Origin: Tubiluchus corallicola
Taxonomy: Eukaryota; Priapulida; Priapulimorpha; Priapulimorphida; Tubiluchidae
Direction: 5' to 3'
Assembly (NCBI GenBank): GCA_030141605.1
Contig: JAQGDQ010000001.1
Span: forward strand, 1,364,001-1,428,000
Length of the DNA stretch: 64,000 nt
Shown in pieces: positions 8,820-22,800 of this stretch (position 1 is the first letter of the stretch; every line of letters starts with the position of its first letter). Position numbers and translations under genes: made by a program. A model generated the notes under the pieces. The model saw only the letters and a list, made by a program, of their open reading frames with translations. It was not told where the DNA came from and did no database searches.

Positions 8820-11800
8820 TTGATTAGATTGAAGTTCATCGTTTGGCCAGTTACTAGTTTCATGAAGCAGCAATTAACTGTCGCACAAGACGCTTACCAT
8901 AACTTGTAGAATACTGGATCACTAGTACACTTTCGGTTTCGTCAAGAAACATAACGTCATCATACATTTAGTCTGCGTGTTAAACAAACGGAAAGCAAGA
9001 AGTTTCCAACGCCATAAGACGACTGATATCAAGTGTGTCGTCGCATGTCTCAATCCACTTATCGTAAATTGAAAAAGAGACACTGAGCACGGCTGATGAT
9101 GAGACTGCGCTGACGTTCGTCCGTTCAAGTGTCACAAACTGATTAGTGCGCAAGAATAATCCCCCCCAGAGAATTAATAACAAGGAAGCAATGACAGGGC
9201 TGCCAATATCCATCGTCACAATACTTGTCAGATAAAGATTTATTACGCATGTACCCACATATGACAGATTGGTACTTGCTCATTAGGAAGCGCAGTTGTT
9301 TAGTTATGAAAACAGTGTATGCACCCTGAATAGGCGTGCACTTTAATTCACATCATTTCACGTAATCAGTACATGCTTTGGTATTCGATTGTAAAAATTG
9401 GTGCTGCAGGCTGTGAAATAGATTAAAATTTGAACAACTGTATAGGATTTGAAAACATAAATTTAATTTAAATTTGTACAAAAAAGAACATAAACTTTAT
9501 AACATTTCGCTATAAACATAAGTCGTGGAATAGCTTAAGTACTACTTCGTGCGCAAACTGTTTTTATATCGCTTGCAGCACAAGGAACTATTATATAGTT
9601 AATTATTTATAATCTTAATGATGGAATGATCCTCTAATCATTATTCTTTCATCATTAATATTTAGGAAAATGATAATAATCCTGCAACAGACATTGTAAT
9701 TATAAACGGAGTTAATCATATTAATCTATGTTGGTTGGCATTTGGCAAATTGTTAGAAGTGAAATAAAATTTGCCATGACCACAAAAATGCGACGATTTC
9801 ATAACCATAGATTTGGATGTTATTCAAGGATTTCAAGTAAAATCCAATTAGGTTCAGGCCCGGTGTTTCCTATTTCTTTCCTTTCGGCCAAGTTTGGTAA
9901 AGAATTTGATAGCCGTGGATAAAGTCGTTACGTATATGGATAAAGCATAATTGCTTCTACCCTGGGAAGTAGGCAACAATATTATAGACTTACTGACTCA
10001 CTCTGTGTGTGTGAGTCCGCTGCCAGCTCGACCGTGGACTAATCCATGGAAGTTGATATACTGGTATTTGCTTACTTATACTCTTATACAGATGCGGTGT
10101 ATAAACTATAGACCGTGCTGAGTTCTCTTAACTGATTCAGTTGCCGGATTGAACCATAAATGCACCATCAGACAAGTACAGCTACAGCGTCACAAACATC
10201 AACAACATGTCTTCACAAATGGGCTAAACTAGGTTGCGATAACCTACAAATAAGTGTCGTTTTTAAAAGGAGACAATTCGTTGCCAATTCACAATTTCGA
10301 AAAGACCTTTCATACAAATTACGTAACAAATTTTACATCGTTATGTAACAATCACCATGTAATTGTGCTTTGCGGCTGGGTCTGGTTACAATCAGGATAT
10401 GTTCAAATTATTGGGCTGCATCCGTTTCTTTCTGTTCTACATGTCTAGCTCCAGGTCGGTTTGGTCCTGATCTGTCTGTCAACGATCTGAATTAACCAGG
10501 TTTGATCTGATAAGCAAAAAACTGGAAAATAGTTCAAAACGATACCTTTCAATCCAACGAGACCAGACCAGTAGATCAGACTTCAGACAGACCAGAACCG
10601 AGGTAGACAAACCACAGACCACACCACTGATAGATTAGACCTCAGACATTGCAGACTCCTAACAGATCAGTCACAGACCAGATAAGATCGAGCGTGAGTC
10701 AAAACCATATATAGAACAGAAAGCAACTAACCCAATCTAATAATTAGACCACATCGAGACAATGAGATGACCGAACTAGAAGACCACCCTTTACATCATG
10801 TTGTTACGAAGGCAGATTTTGACCAACCCCCTAATGTTAGTAATGGGTGTGGTTGAGAAGCCCAGTAATGCAAATGTACCTGTATAAAACAGAATGCATG
10901 CAATAATTTGACGATTCCAACTTGGCCTTCCTGTCTCTAAAGGTGTGTGCTGTAGGCTTGCTAATTTTTATACAAAAGCCAAAGTTTATTTTACATTCGT
11001 ATCCCGGATCTTTTTACTTTTCTCGTCTGCTGTAGTATTTCATACCTTGTATCCCGCTCTATACATCCTGAGACGGATCCGCGCTGGAACCCGGATTCGT
11101 TACAATATTATAATGATTGTTATATAATGATGCAAACATTGTTACGTAATGATTGCTGAATAAAGAATGACGTGAAATTTGTAATATGACAAATTTTTAG
11201 TTGTTATAAAAATGCTGTATAACTACGTAATGACCCTCAACAATATGCCTATATATTATTGCCTCGAAAAAAGGATATTCCTGGATATGGCACGGTTTCG
11301 AGGATTCCTAGTTCATGGTCATGTTATTCAGAAAATTCTTGCAAATATCCGTGAAGCTAACACACGCTGTAAGTTACATTGCGGGGAGTTGAAATTTGGC
11401 ACAGAAATATTTTATATGATGATGTTACAAATTAAATTTCGATACCAAACTTGAAAGAAAATATTTTGGTACTGCTTGTTGCATATCATGATATCACATA
11501 CTTTTGCAATAATGGTGTTGAGTCATTCACGTCCATCTTTACTCCTATTCAACCATTCAGTCCTTTGTTCTTTAACACGCATAATCACATTCATTGATTT
11601 ATTCATTCTGTTTATCCACTCTTCTTTTATTTGGTTATTCACATATTAAGGTTGATGTGTATCTTTCGAACAGGTGCTTATAAAACAAAGCGTTTCGTTC
11701 CAAAAAATAGTTATCAAGTAATAATGTAATTAATTTTTGCAAATAAACTTGGGGATTTTTAATGCACAGCAGTTTATTCAGTTCAAAGGATAATAGAAGA

Positions 11801-13787
11801 GCTTTCCATACGAAACAATATCATGAATTGAATGAATGAATGAAATTGCCTTTTGTTTTAGAATTTCTACTGCATAATTGTTAAAAACGTACAAAATAAA
11901 AGATACAAAAGATGTATATGAATTTGGTAATCTTAATTATATTCAGACAAATGATTGTCATGAGTGACAAACAATAAGATATTTAAACATTACTAATCAT
12001 CAAGTATGCAGATGTAACAGATACACGAAGTAACTAAAAACACATTATGGGCACATTGGTAACATTTTTAATTAGTAGGATCACAATATTTTTAACAACT
12101 TAGTCAATGTTTAATCAGTAATATTGTTAGTGTTAAATGCAGTTGAATTTCTGGAGCCACGCAAAATTGTAAATGTTCAGCAACATACATGAAGAACACA
12201 CGATGTGATAGGTGCCGTCTTGGAATCTGATCTTCCACGTGAGTCTGGAACCAAACTATTGTTCGTGCGCCCAAAGATTTTGCACTTGTTTACTAAGCCA
12301 ATTTGAAATCGAGCTCGCTGATAAATTTATTGCCTACATAATGAATTAATATTTTGTTATTTAAGCCGTGGATATTTTATTTATCCATGTAATATACAGA
12401 TTACTAAGAGAACTCTCGATTAAATTCGCAATTCAGCATTAAAGGTAAATCTTTTCCCACTTACTGCCACTTCAAATAGAAAACTGACACTTTAATTATC
12501 CGCTGGAATCATAATGTATTGCAGTTACCTGAACACGTTTGATGGCTCAGCTGTTAAAATTAATGGCTAATTGAGGGTTACTGACCCTGCGTGGTATCAT
12601 TCGCGTGGATAGTAGTGAAATAGGTTATACCTACGTAATTAGCCAGAAGGTATGTAAAATATTGCAGTAAAATGGTTGGGTTTACGTGAGGCTTCAAGCA
12701 ACCTAGCATGCAGGTTTTATTCCTAATCGATGCGTTTATTCACTACAAGTGTAAACAGCGCCGGATTAATTTGTGTTATTTTGTCTTCCCTCTGCAGATT
12801 AAAAGCAAAGCTACAGAAATATGAGCACAAGAAAGAAATTGTTATTGAAGAAACTAAACTACATTTTCTTTTAACTGCGTCTGTGCGTTTAGTTAAAAAG
12901 AGCAAAAATATGAGCTAACACAATGTGCTATATTAATTAACGCCGTACTCGATTGGTAGATAAACGAAGGTTACTTGTGTTAAAATAAAAAGTAATGTAC
13001 GCACATGTTTATTTTACAGCTATTAATTCACACTACACATAAAGTTTACTAAATTATAGGAAAAACATGTTAAGTTTAACGCACACGGACAGAAAAAACA
13101 AGAAATACGAAACAAAAGACAGTTAATTTGACGTCTGTGTGCGCTAGGCTATAATCAACATCATTATACAGTATTAAGGTAATCGTAATCACTTAGTGGA
13201 AACGTTACACACTATATGAATTGTTTTCGATTTTTTTTTGCATTTCTCCTACTCCTGGGATTGCTAGTATAGTAGAGAAACCCCAAACCTAACAAAAACT
13301 GGGTCAAGACTCGAGTAACTGAGTAAGTCACTTGTAAAAGATTACACGGCACGAAATTTGGCTCAGAAGTTTTGCAGGCTGTGGCTATTTGCAGCATTGA
13401 CGCAAAATGTTAGCATTAATCCTTGCCTTTGCTTCTTCTGCATCAACATGATTGCGAGATACAACTAGAGGATGTATAACGCAATCCTGAAAACACGTCA
13501 TGATTACGGTATGTCCTCTAACTCACATGTTGGACACTTTGAGGATCTTAACATTCGACAAAAGATCATCCCTTTCAGCTAAATTTGGTTCACAAATTCT
13601 TATTGGCAATAAAGATACGCAAAAGGCACTTATTTCCGAACAAGGTCAAACGAATTTCATGGCCAAATTCATTGCATTTTTATCTTTATTTCAGGGATCA
13701 AGGAGATCTTTTAATGCCCAAAAGGTGTCACATCATTTGTACCTACATTTTTATTTTGCCGGACAAATCCTGCTTTTATAACACAAC
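8820..13787. other. AT-rich intergenic stretch without a recognised gene
   Basis: I find no supported coding sequence. The open frames here are short, often begin with non-ATG codons, and match no family I know. A stretch at 10556-10690 repeats AGACCAG and CAGAC units irregularly. Short AATG repeats occur near 11828-11845. A 5' exon of the GPCR mRNA could lie just upstream of 8873 but is not identifiable. Confidence 0.4.
10556..10690. repeat. Irregular CAGAC/AGACCAG-rich stretch
   Basis: Units such as AGACCAGACCAG, CAGACTTCAGACAGACC, CCACAGACCACACC and CAGTCACAGACCAGA follow one another with variable spacers. This suggests a decayed minisatellite. Confidence 0.4.
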
Positions 13788-13881
13788 AGTTGCAGTCCTG
13801 GAATCGAATCCTGGTTTCACCCTCCCTGAAGGTCAAAAAGGATATAAAATATCGTTGTCATAGTTGAGTTATTAATAGATT
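13788..13881. repeat. Dispersed repeat, copy 1 of 2
   Basis: About 94 bp starting AGTTGCAGTCCTGGAATCGA and ending near GTTGAGTTATTAATAG recur almost unchanged at 14702-14796 in the same orientation. The minus strand contains GATTCGATTCC, which resembles a pol III B box, so a SINE origin is possible but unproven. Confidence 0.7.
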
Positions 13882-14701
13882 ATAGGTCACTCTAGTTCCT
13901 TTCCGTGAGTTGACTCAAATTATCCCACTATATTCACCATCATAGATTCTTCCTCTCATGAGTGAGGTGTAAAATATCTTTGTCAACTGGTGACACATCA
14001 CTCTAATTCGTCACACTGAACTGACGGATTCTCCCACTATATACCCTACCATTGCCGTACAGCTGTTGCGGCTTCTATTTGTTTACCCCTATTCTAGATA
14101 TGTGCTCCAGAATATACCGGGATGAGTTTGATCTTGACTTTCAAAAGTTACCCCTTATAAACAATATCAATGCTACCAAGTGATTTAGGTATAACTGACT
14201 TGAACTCAAATTGTGAACGGACGGCGGACGCTGCATAACTGAGATAATGTGTGTACACTTGGAAAGTCTGGGAACTAAAAACGTGATGTGGTTACGTGGA
14301 ATTCAAGATCTCTAATTAGCTGTGGATGTGTCACCTTCTAAAATCATTATTTCGTAGGAAATGTAGAAATTTTTCAAACAAATAATTTTTCTGTATATTT
14401 AAGGAAAACATTGCTGCATAAACATGGACAAAATTTTGATTTTGTCGAATTTTGGGTCAACTAGGACGCAAGGCGTCATACAGAAGTCAGCAAGAACAAA
14501 TAAACTTATCAAAGGAAAGCGCAAGACAAGATCGAACAGTGCGTATTGGTGACGCTTTCAGTCTCGAAGGCCACAACTATGACAAAAGCTGTATTCAAAT
14601 TATGCTAATTAACTGAAGAAAAAAATAACATAAAAAACTGAACAATGACCGCCATGTAGTATTTACTTGTAATATTTGCCACTGCTCGACAGTTGCAGAC
14701 T

Positions 14702-14796
14702 AGTTGCAGTCCTGGAATCGAATCCTGGTTTCTCCCTCCCTGAATGTCAAAAAGGATATAAAATATCGTTGTCATAGTTGAGTTATCAATAGGTTG
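14702..14796. repeat. Dispersed repeat, copy 2 of 2
   Basis: Direct repeat of 13788-13881, 914 bp further on. It differs at only a few positions, for example TTTCTCC against TTTCACC and AATGTC against AAGGTC. The flanks are not alike, so two insertions or an ectopic duplication are both possible. Confidence 0.7.
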
Positions 14797-16600
14797 TTGC
14801 TTCCAAGAATTTTTGTCTGACTCCTCATACTTCCGCAAATGAATTCGCATTAAAAAAAGTAAACGATGGGCACACAAAGATATGCTCAAGAATCAAGGTT
14901 TTCAAATAACACCCAAATGACATTGAAATTTTAGAAAAAACTATATAAACTAGTTTATTACAAGTCTGAAACACGTAATCTAAGCTATGTATACACAAAT
15001 GTAACATTAGAAAATGTAAAAGCTTTTGTAACTAACAACACAATCATCACCATATGCCCGTTACGTCTACTGTAGACACTGAGCAGACAAAACTCTAAAA
15101 AAACGTGCCCTCAAGACAGGTGAACACAGCACTAATTCAGCAAAAAAGAGGATATTGCTATGCACCACTTCTGAACAGCAAAATAAGCCACAAAGGTAAG
15201 ATAAAAAAATATCTTTGGCCAATCTTTGCAACAATTCAACAAGCATTATTAAAAAGGCACTAAACTGTGCCAATTATTTTTTGCAATCATAAAAGTATCA
15301 TATCAAAATAATGTACTATAAAAGCTGCCATATAAAGACAAAAGTTAGTATAGAAACAAGGCAACGAAATTTGTTGTCACATTACAGGGTAGTACATAAG
15401 TTATTAAAATTCCTTTTCTGGATTAGTACTATTTACATAACATTAATAAGGCACATATATATATACATATACATATAAGCTTAGTTGGTCTGCAAAATGC
15501 AATTCAATCTGTATATTATTTGTAAAATAGCCAGTAAAAATTTTTACAAGGCAAGACGTGATCAGATGTGATGGAGGACATTCAAGAGACGATAGGCATT
15601 GCTTCTAACCTGTTTTTTTAATATAACATCTTATTTGATGACAAAAATAAAAAAGGTATATATAATAATAAAATAGAGCAAAGCCATAAGGCATTTTAGC
15701 AGTCCTGATAATCAGTGAAGGCATCAAGTAGACTTGCAAAGAATTCTTACAGAGGCTGAAACAGCCAAAAAGCATTAACGAGATAAAATGAAAGCCAAAA
15801 GCAAAATTTTTAAAAAAATTCTAACTGAATTTTAACATTAAGATAGTATTACAGGCATTTACAAATTTACAGCATATAAAACCAGTTCTTATAGAACAGA
15901 ACATGGCATTCTTGCACAAACCAGCTTCAAGTGTGATATGCAAAGAAATGTTTCGTCACAAAATAAGGCTATACTGAACCAATAAAAATTATCATGTAAA
16001 CGCCCCAAGACACATTAATAAGCTTTAGCTGTTCAAGTATAGCTGAGCAATATTAAAGTTGTATATCTTGTATGGTAGTAATTCTATTCTAATTGCCAGA
16101 TGTCAATTTTTGCACGGCCATTATTTTACTGTATTTGAACTAATGCCATAAAATCTTGATTGAGTAAGAAGCAGTGGCTTCAAAGTATTAAATTACATTC
16201 ATCAGCTTATTAGCCTAAACAACCTAGGCCTAATTGTAAAAGAATACAATTTTTCTTTGTTTTATGGTGCTGCAGTAAAGCACTTCCCAAAGATTTATAT
16301 CCTGACTAAAATCTATCTGGAGCTTAACACATGTCACAACTTTTAATTGGCATGACAACAAAACACCATGTCTCTTTAAAAGTTAGTCTTGCCAAAGGAA
16401 GAGCAGTAAAAATGTTTTTAGGGAAAGAAATTGAAGTTCACATCTCCTATTTTCAACCAGATGCTCCATTTGACCTCTTAATGCCTCAGCTGCGAATTGT
16501 TACATTTTAGAAATCCTACAGATGAGTCCTAAAACCTGTAAACATCTATAACCTTCAACATGGGAAAATTATCAAAGGCACTCACAAAAAACAGAGTTAC
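14797..16600. other. 3' flank of the TRIM45 homologue, no gene seen
   Basis: A-rich on the plus strand, with no coding sequence I can support. It contains copy 1 of a 190 bp duplicated segment (15641-15830). Short TA-rich runs lie near 15455-15475. Confidence 0.4.
15641..15830. repeat. 190 bp duplicated segment, copy 1
   Basis: Begins ACAAAAATAAAAAAGGTATA and includes GGCATCAAGTAGACTTGCAA and GAGGCTGAAACAGCC. A near-identical copy in the same orientation is at 19740-19935, inside intron 2 of the TRIM45 homologue. Confidence 0.8.
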
Positions 16601-16606
16601 TTTATT
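16601..16606 (-). terminator. Candidate polyadenylation signal for the TRIM45 homologue
   Basis: The minus strand reads AATAAA about 276 nt downstream of the stop codon at 16882. It is the first canonical hexamer I noted past the stop, but such hexamers are common in AT-rich DNA. Confidence 0.4.
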
Positions 16607-16881
16607 TTTTATAAATATAGAAAAACTCCAACAAAAGATCATATATTAATAACTCTTACATTGCAATAATGAATGCATACGAACTATGCTTCATGTAATC
16701 CAATATTAACTAAAGATTTATGAAAGTTCAATGAAAATTAAAGATAAGAAGCAAGATATGACAATAACAACAATACTGCACTACAGTACACCTAAAAAAT
16801 ACATATTAACAAAAAAACTAAATGTGCACAACATCAGCAAACATAAATCAGCCAACCGTTAACTTGGTCAAGCAACTACAG

Positions 16882-19800
16882 TTATACTGTTACTTGCTGG
16901 TATGCTGAAACACCGTATCTTTCTTTGTGTCTTAACTCATATCTAGCACATGATGAATGTTCACTTGTCTTCCCGCAACATGACCAATGCTTGCGCCCTG
17001 GATGTCCTGGATGTTTGTGACCACACCCCTTAAACCCACCTGAAATGCAATGACAAACTTACATTTCATGCCTAAATGCAGAAAAATTAAGCACGCTAAA
17101 AATGTCAAAGGACTTTTAAGTAATACATAATTGTTAACACTAATATAAAATAGTTAGTATCACAATTTTGTGATTTGAAGGAGGGATATAAGGCAAAATA
17201 CATTTCTCAAGATTTAACATGCAAAGTTTCATTAGATAGGACAAGTTTTACTAATATGGAGAGTCGTGTCAATAGAAAAATGTTAAAAATCTAAATTGCC
17301 TGTGCCAAAATGCTAAAATCCAAAATATTTGCACTACCAGCTCACCTACTTTTTTCACAAAACGTAGGTCTTCTAAGACAACCCCCCACAAAATTTTCAT
17401 TTTAAAATCACTTTAGAAGCTCGCTGAGTTTACACGATACTATTGATAAAATAAATTCCATGAGCTATAAGCTTATATAAAGAAGATACAGACGTTCAGG
17501 GCAAATTTTTTTAGCTGCACACATATTTAATATTTTTGAGCTTAAACGCGCTGTTTCTTTGTGTCTTCAACTTGAATATTACTAGTTAATATTTTAACCG
17601 ATATGTTCTTAAAACAAGATGTAGAACAGCTAAGTTTACTGCTTGACCTTTAAAGTATAAATTACCTGACATCTTTCCTTTGCAAGCACAAGTAGCATCT
17701 TTACGACCACCACTTGAACAGAAACTACAGCAGTGAAAAATGCCAGAATGTTTCAACCATTTTGGTTTCACATTTACATCAAATGGACTTCCCTGGAAAT
17801 AAAACACATCATCCCACTTGTAATATGTAGCTCAACATTAGTAATGTATAATAACGCAGATAGAGGAAAGAAATGCTCAAGCTACCTCATCTAAATTAAT
17901 TAATTAATTAATTAATAGTGTGACTAATCAAGGAGTAAAGAAATGTTATTAGCAATGCACGTTATTAATAACATTCACTATTAATACTGGTGGCCTAATT
18001 GAAGCTCGCTTCTTGTTCACCAACACAATGTGTAATTTGCAACGATAATTGTATTAATTTTATCATTCGATGGATTATTTCATTTTTATTAAAAAGTGAA
18101 CATATGTTTATTTTGTTGAATAAATTCATTTGGATTGAAAGAAAGTGACAAATTGATGATTAAAATAATACCGACTTTTATAAAAGCAGCTGAGAAATAC
18201 AAAACCACTGAAACTAGATGTAGTATGCCTAAATCTATGTTTATAAGTTATCTACTGTAAAGGTATAGGTGTTTAAAATGCATAAAAAGCATTATAACTT
18301 TTTTACATTATCTTAAGCTTTGTATGGATTTTAATATCTAGCCAATGCTGCAGAATTAATATCTTACTGATAGTTGTGACTAAAAACTTCATAAAAACTG
18401 ATTTGATCATCAAAGTCTGGACCCCTGCAGATTCATTTATTAAGGTTAGGTTAGGTTAATCTAAAGGGGTCCACAGTAGAACATAAAGTAATGATTTGAC
18501 TGCCACACTGCCATACCAGCAAACTTAAAATTCTACTGCTACATCCCTCCCTAGATAAACCATTTAAGAGAATGCAACACTAAATTAAATTCAAATTAAA
18601 TTAAATTAAATTAAATTCAAATGTCTCTATCTACAGTACAATTCAGTAGTTTGTTTAATTGAAGACATTTAACACATAGATTGTATTTTCCAAATTTTAT
18701 TTATTCTGACATATTTGTAAAAACTGAAAAAAATTACAGAATTTATAATACCTGTATGTGGCACCCACTCACTGTAATCTGCAAGCTGAAGTGACCTGAA
18801 TTCTCAGGCAATATTTCTAGCAGGTATGTCCCATCTTGCCTATCTGTTACATGAACATCAACTGCATGACTAAAAGAAAATAAACAGCAGTATTTCTGTT
18901 GTAAAAATGTGATGTTTACTAAATTCAAGTAGTGTAGCACACAAATTACACGAGCAAACGCTATCTAAAAAAGTTACACATTTGAAATACAACTGAGGGT
19001 AAAATAAAAATCTGTAAAGTGATGATACCAAGCCACACTAATTCATCTAAACGTCCAAGGTAATTAAAGCTCTTCATAAAACTCAATAAGTTTATGATTT
19101 TACACAGCTACTACTATTGTCCCTTGCTCTAACTGTTGCCAACTGATTAACTTTTTGTTAACGGTCTTGAAAATATCAGCATCCTTCAAAACTATGATGC
19201 CACAGGCAAATATGCTAACAATGTAATTTGTATTGAAAAAATAATTCGTCATTCACAAAAATACAACATCATTATAATTATAATACTTAACATAATATAA
19301 TATGGCTATCGTAATTCACGAACTTAACCATATTTACCCACGAGCAACGTTGCGGGGCATTAGTTGACCCCTGACAATTTCTCCACCCCAAGGATACACA
19401 TGTCCCTGAATGTCCATGCTTTGTAAGGCAATTTCTAGCTTATTTCCTTCCCTTGCATTATTCAAATTACCTATGAAGAATAGAAGATCACGTTTATAAT
19501 GTCATTATGTCAGTATCTTATTTAATTTCAACATATCGTCCATGCACGCTTTCGCTAATTTTGCTTTTACACATATCATCGATAAATGGCAGCACCTGCT
19601 TGACGGCATCAAATACCATACATATTATTTAGTTAGACAATTTCAGTCCCTAATCAAGTTATAACAACCAAACTGGTGCAAAACATGAAATATGAGAGCT
19701 GCATTCTGTGTTTAAGTAAGAATTAAAGCTTAAGGAGTCACAAAAATAAAAAAGGTATATATAATAATAAAACAAAGCAAAGCAATAAGGCATTTTTAGC

Positions 19801-22800
19801 AGTCATGATAATCTGTGAAGGCATCAAGTAGACTTGCAAAGAATTCCTACAGAGGCTGAAACAGCCAAAAAGCGTCAACGAGATGAAATGAAAGCCAAAG
19901 CAAATTTTTTAAAAAAAAATCTCACTGAATTAAAAATTCTCTTTGGAATTTAAAAAAATTCTAGACTGATTTTTCACTGGTTTGCTATTTGAATATCACA
20001 CAGTACCAGGGATTTAGGGAACCTAATATCAAAGAATGTAACTCTTCTTGAGACATAAAGACAAAACGACTCAGAATTGCTCGACTGAATAGAAAGCACG
20101 TGCTTCTCTCCACTCCAGTAGATTAAAAACCAAGCAAAAGCTTTACAATGTAAATATGGATATAGTTTCCCTTCTTTATCGTTTTTCTAGTTTAACCTGT
20201 AACTTTTAATATTGTATCTCTCTGTATAGCTGATGGAGGGAGCAAAAGCCATGAGGGAGTGAAAACTTCTGAGAAAAATAAAATTTTTTGAGACTTTCTG
20301 GCCACCCTGACTTCTTTTATGATTATGACAATGGTAAGTCTCAGAAGAGCACTACCTTATTTTCAAGAGAAATTTAAGTTGAACACAATTCCTTCAGCTT
20401 TCTTTAGATGGCAACAAACACTAACACGTCATTAATACATTCTACTACATTTAACGTGAAAAGCAAACAGATAAGAGGAATTTACTTGAAACATTTCAGC
20501 ACAGGTAACACACAATATGCTGTTTTCAAAAACAATATTAATAATAGTAACTGGCTCCTACTGGCAGGCGTGGTATGCTAAGAAATGCAATAATTCAACA
20601 ATGATTTTACACTTCAAGTAAAGTTAACAGGTCATGTTAGTGGGGAAATTTTACTGCAGGAAGCCTTATTTTATGTAACAGTAAGCTAAGCCTCTGAAAA
20701 TATTTATGTGTTTATCGCCTAGTGAGAGACAGAATCCCCCTTAGTTTTTCTAGGCAACTGTAAACAGGCGATTGATATCAAAACCTATGTCCTTAGGGAA
20801 AAAGATACATTCTACGACCACCGCCTAAGCGTTCGCCAGAAGAAAATGCTAAAATTCGATTCAAGCATTTAAACTTCGCACATATAATTCGTATCTATAC
20901 TAGTTTCAAATAAACTCACTAACAATTATTGTTTCTCGCTTTTAATTGCACGTAAAATCTATGCACATTACTGTAATTATATATATTACAAAACTACGCA
21001 TGACAGTGAGTCACCTTACTTAAGGCATTTACGTTTCATAATTAATCAAATTTTCCAACAAGCACTCATAACATACATCATACGAATTTTTAATCACCTC
21101 TCGATCCACAGCCTCACCAATTTTCTTTTAGAACACATACAAACATTTGAAAGCGTGTCAAATACCAAGTGTGGCCACTGAATAAGCTCGTTTTTCAGCC
21201 AATTTCAACAACGACTCATTTTGGCGGTTTATTTTGTTTCCAACATATGCTCTGTCTCAATACAAACAGTTGTGGTATGCAGATGACTGAAATTCTTAAA
21301 CTCAATATTCTAACCTACTAGGTTACTATACAATTGTGTTCGGGTATACTCTCGAACTGACACCTTAACTTGAATGAGTAATCTTGGACGAGAACTACCA
21401 AACCTCAGCTTTAACTTCAGTATTGTAACAGTATCAAAAGTGTGTAGCAAATAGCCCAAATACACACTAGCGCAATTATCTAGAATCTTGATGATAAAGA
21501 TGATAAAGGCGTGTTCACACTGTAATCAAACATGCATTTCGTTACTTTCTTATCCTGTAGCTGCAAGCCTCAGACGTAAAATGCTCTTACACCTGAGACG
21601 TAAATGTCTCGGTATAATTGTAAACATTCTATTAGTCTTCTCGTCATTTAGCTACAATCTACTCCAACTTTTACTTTTTTTAAAAATTACCTCTGACAAG
21701 TACTGCAAGAAGTAAAAACCTAAGCCTTTAATTGCAGCACAAATAACAGATATTACATAAACAGCAGTTCGCAGCGGCTGATAAAGTGTTCAAAGATGCG
21801 CTGAGTTTTTGTTTGAGAAACCATTTCTTAATATTTTCGTATTTACACTCTTTTGAGTTCTGTGATAATAAAAGATAAGAAAACCATTTTCTTACATAAA
21901 GCAAAAAAGGGTCATCTTGATATTTTGTATTATCCACACACTGCCTTATTGTACACAGAGCTTGTTTTAGCAGCAATGCTGTATAAAACTTGAAAATTTA
22001 AATTCCTGCGATGACAGTTAACAACTGCAGCCATTTTGATGGTAGGTCGTCTGAAACAAGTTTACATAACACTGCGTAAAGTTTGAAAATATAATCAGAG
22101 CATCTGTGGCGCACACTTTGCTAACTAAGCAAAAGTATGAATTACTTCATCTTGTAAATAAGCTTAAAAATACGTCTTTTTGGTCGGTTAGTGTTGCACC
22201 CTGGGAAGAGGAATCAGTGACATTTTACCAGTTGGCATGAAGAAAATTGCTAAGAAGTTTCTTTTCTAGCTACCCAAGTTTCTTTCAAACAGGTAAGCAT
22301 AATGCTAATCTAAGTACTATAACTTGGCTAATGTTTCACCAGGCAGGTTTGAAATTAATCGCAATGCCCATGCACAACTTTTTGGTCAAACTTACCCTTT
22401 TTTCCAGTTGCTCAGCTGCCAAATAAAGATATCTCTTTTTTCAATGGCTATATCTTTCTCACTTTCTGTTTCTTCTCTTCGCTAAAATCCTTTAGCAATG
22501 CTAACCATGCAAAAAGATGCAAACCATGCTAATCTAAGTACTATAACATGACTATGTCTTATCCAGGCAAGTTTGAAATTGATCGCAACGCCCATGCACA
22601 TGGCCAACTTAAACTCTTTTTTCCAGTTGCTCAGCTCTCTCTCTCTCTCTCTCTCCCTCCCTCCCCCCTCTCTCTCTCTCTCTCTGCCTGCCTGCCTCCC
22701 TCCCCCCTCTCTCTCTCCCTCTTCGCTAAAATCCTTTAGCAATGCTAACCACACTTCAGCACATACTTGGAAATTGCCTTTTCTTCACCTTAAGTTCGAC

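Noticed and set aside
8980-9258. Hydrophobic minus-strand frame upstream of the GPCR
   Set aside because: Opens with a non-ATG codon, has no class A motif, and could not be joined to the receptor with good splice sites.
22482-22754. Arg/Glu-rich and Leu/Ser-rich frames on both strands
   Set aside because: Translations of the CT-rich tract.
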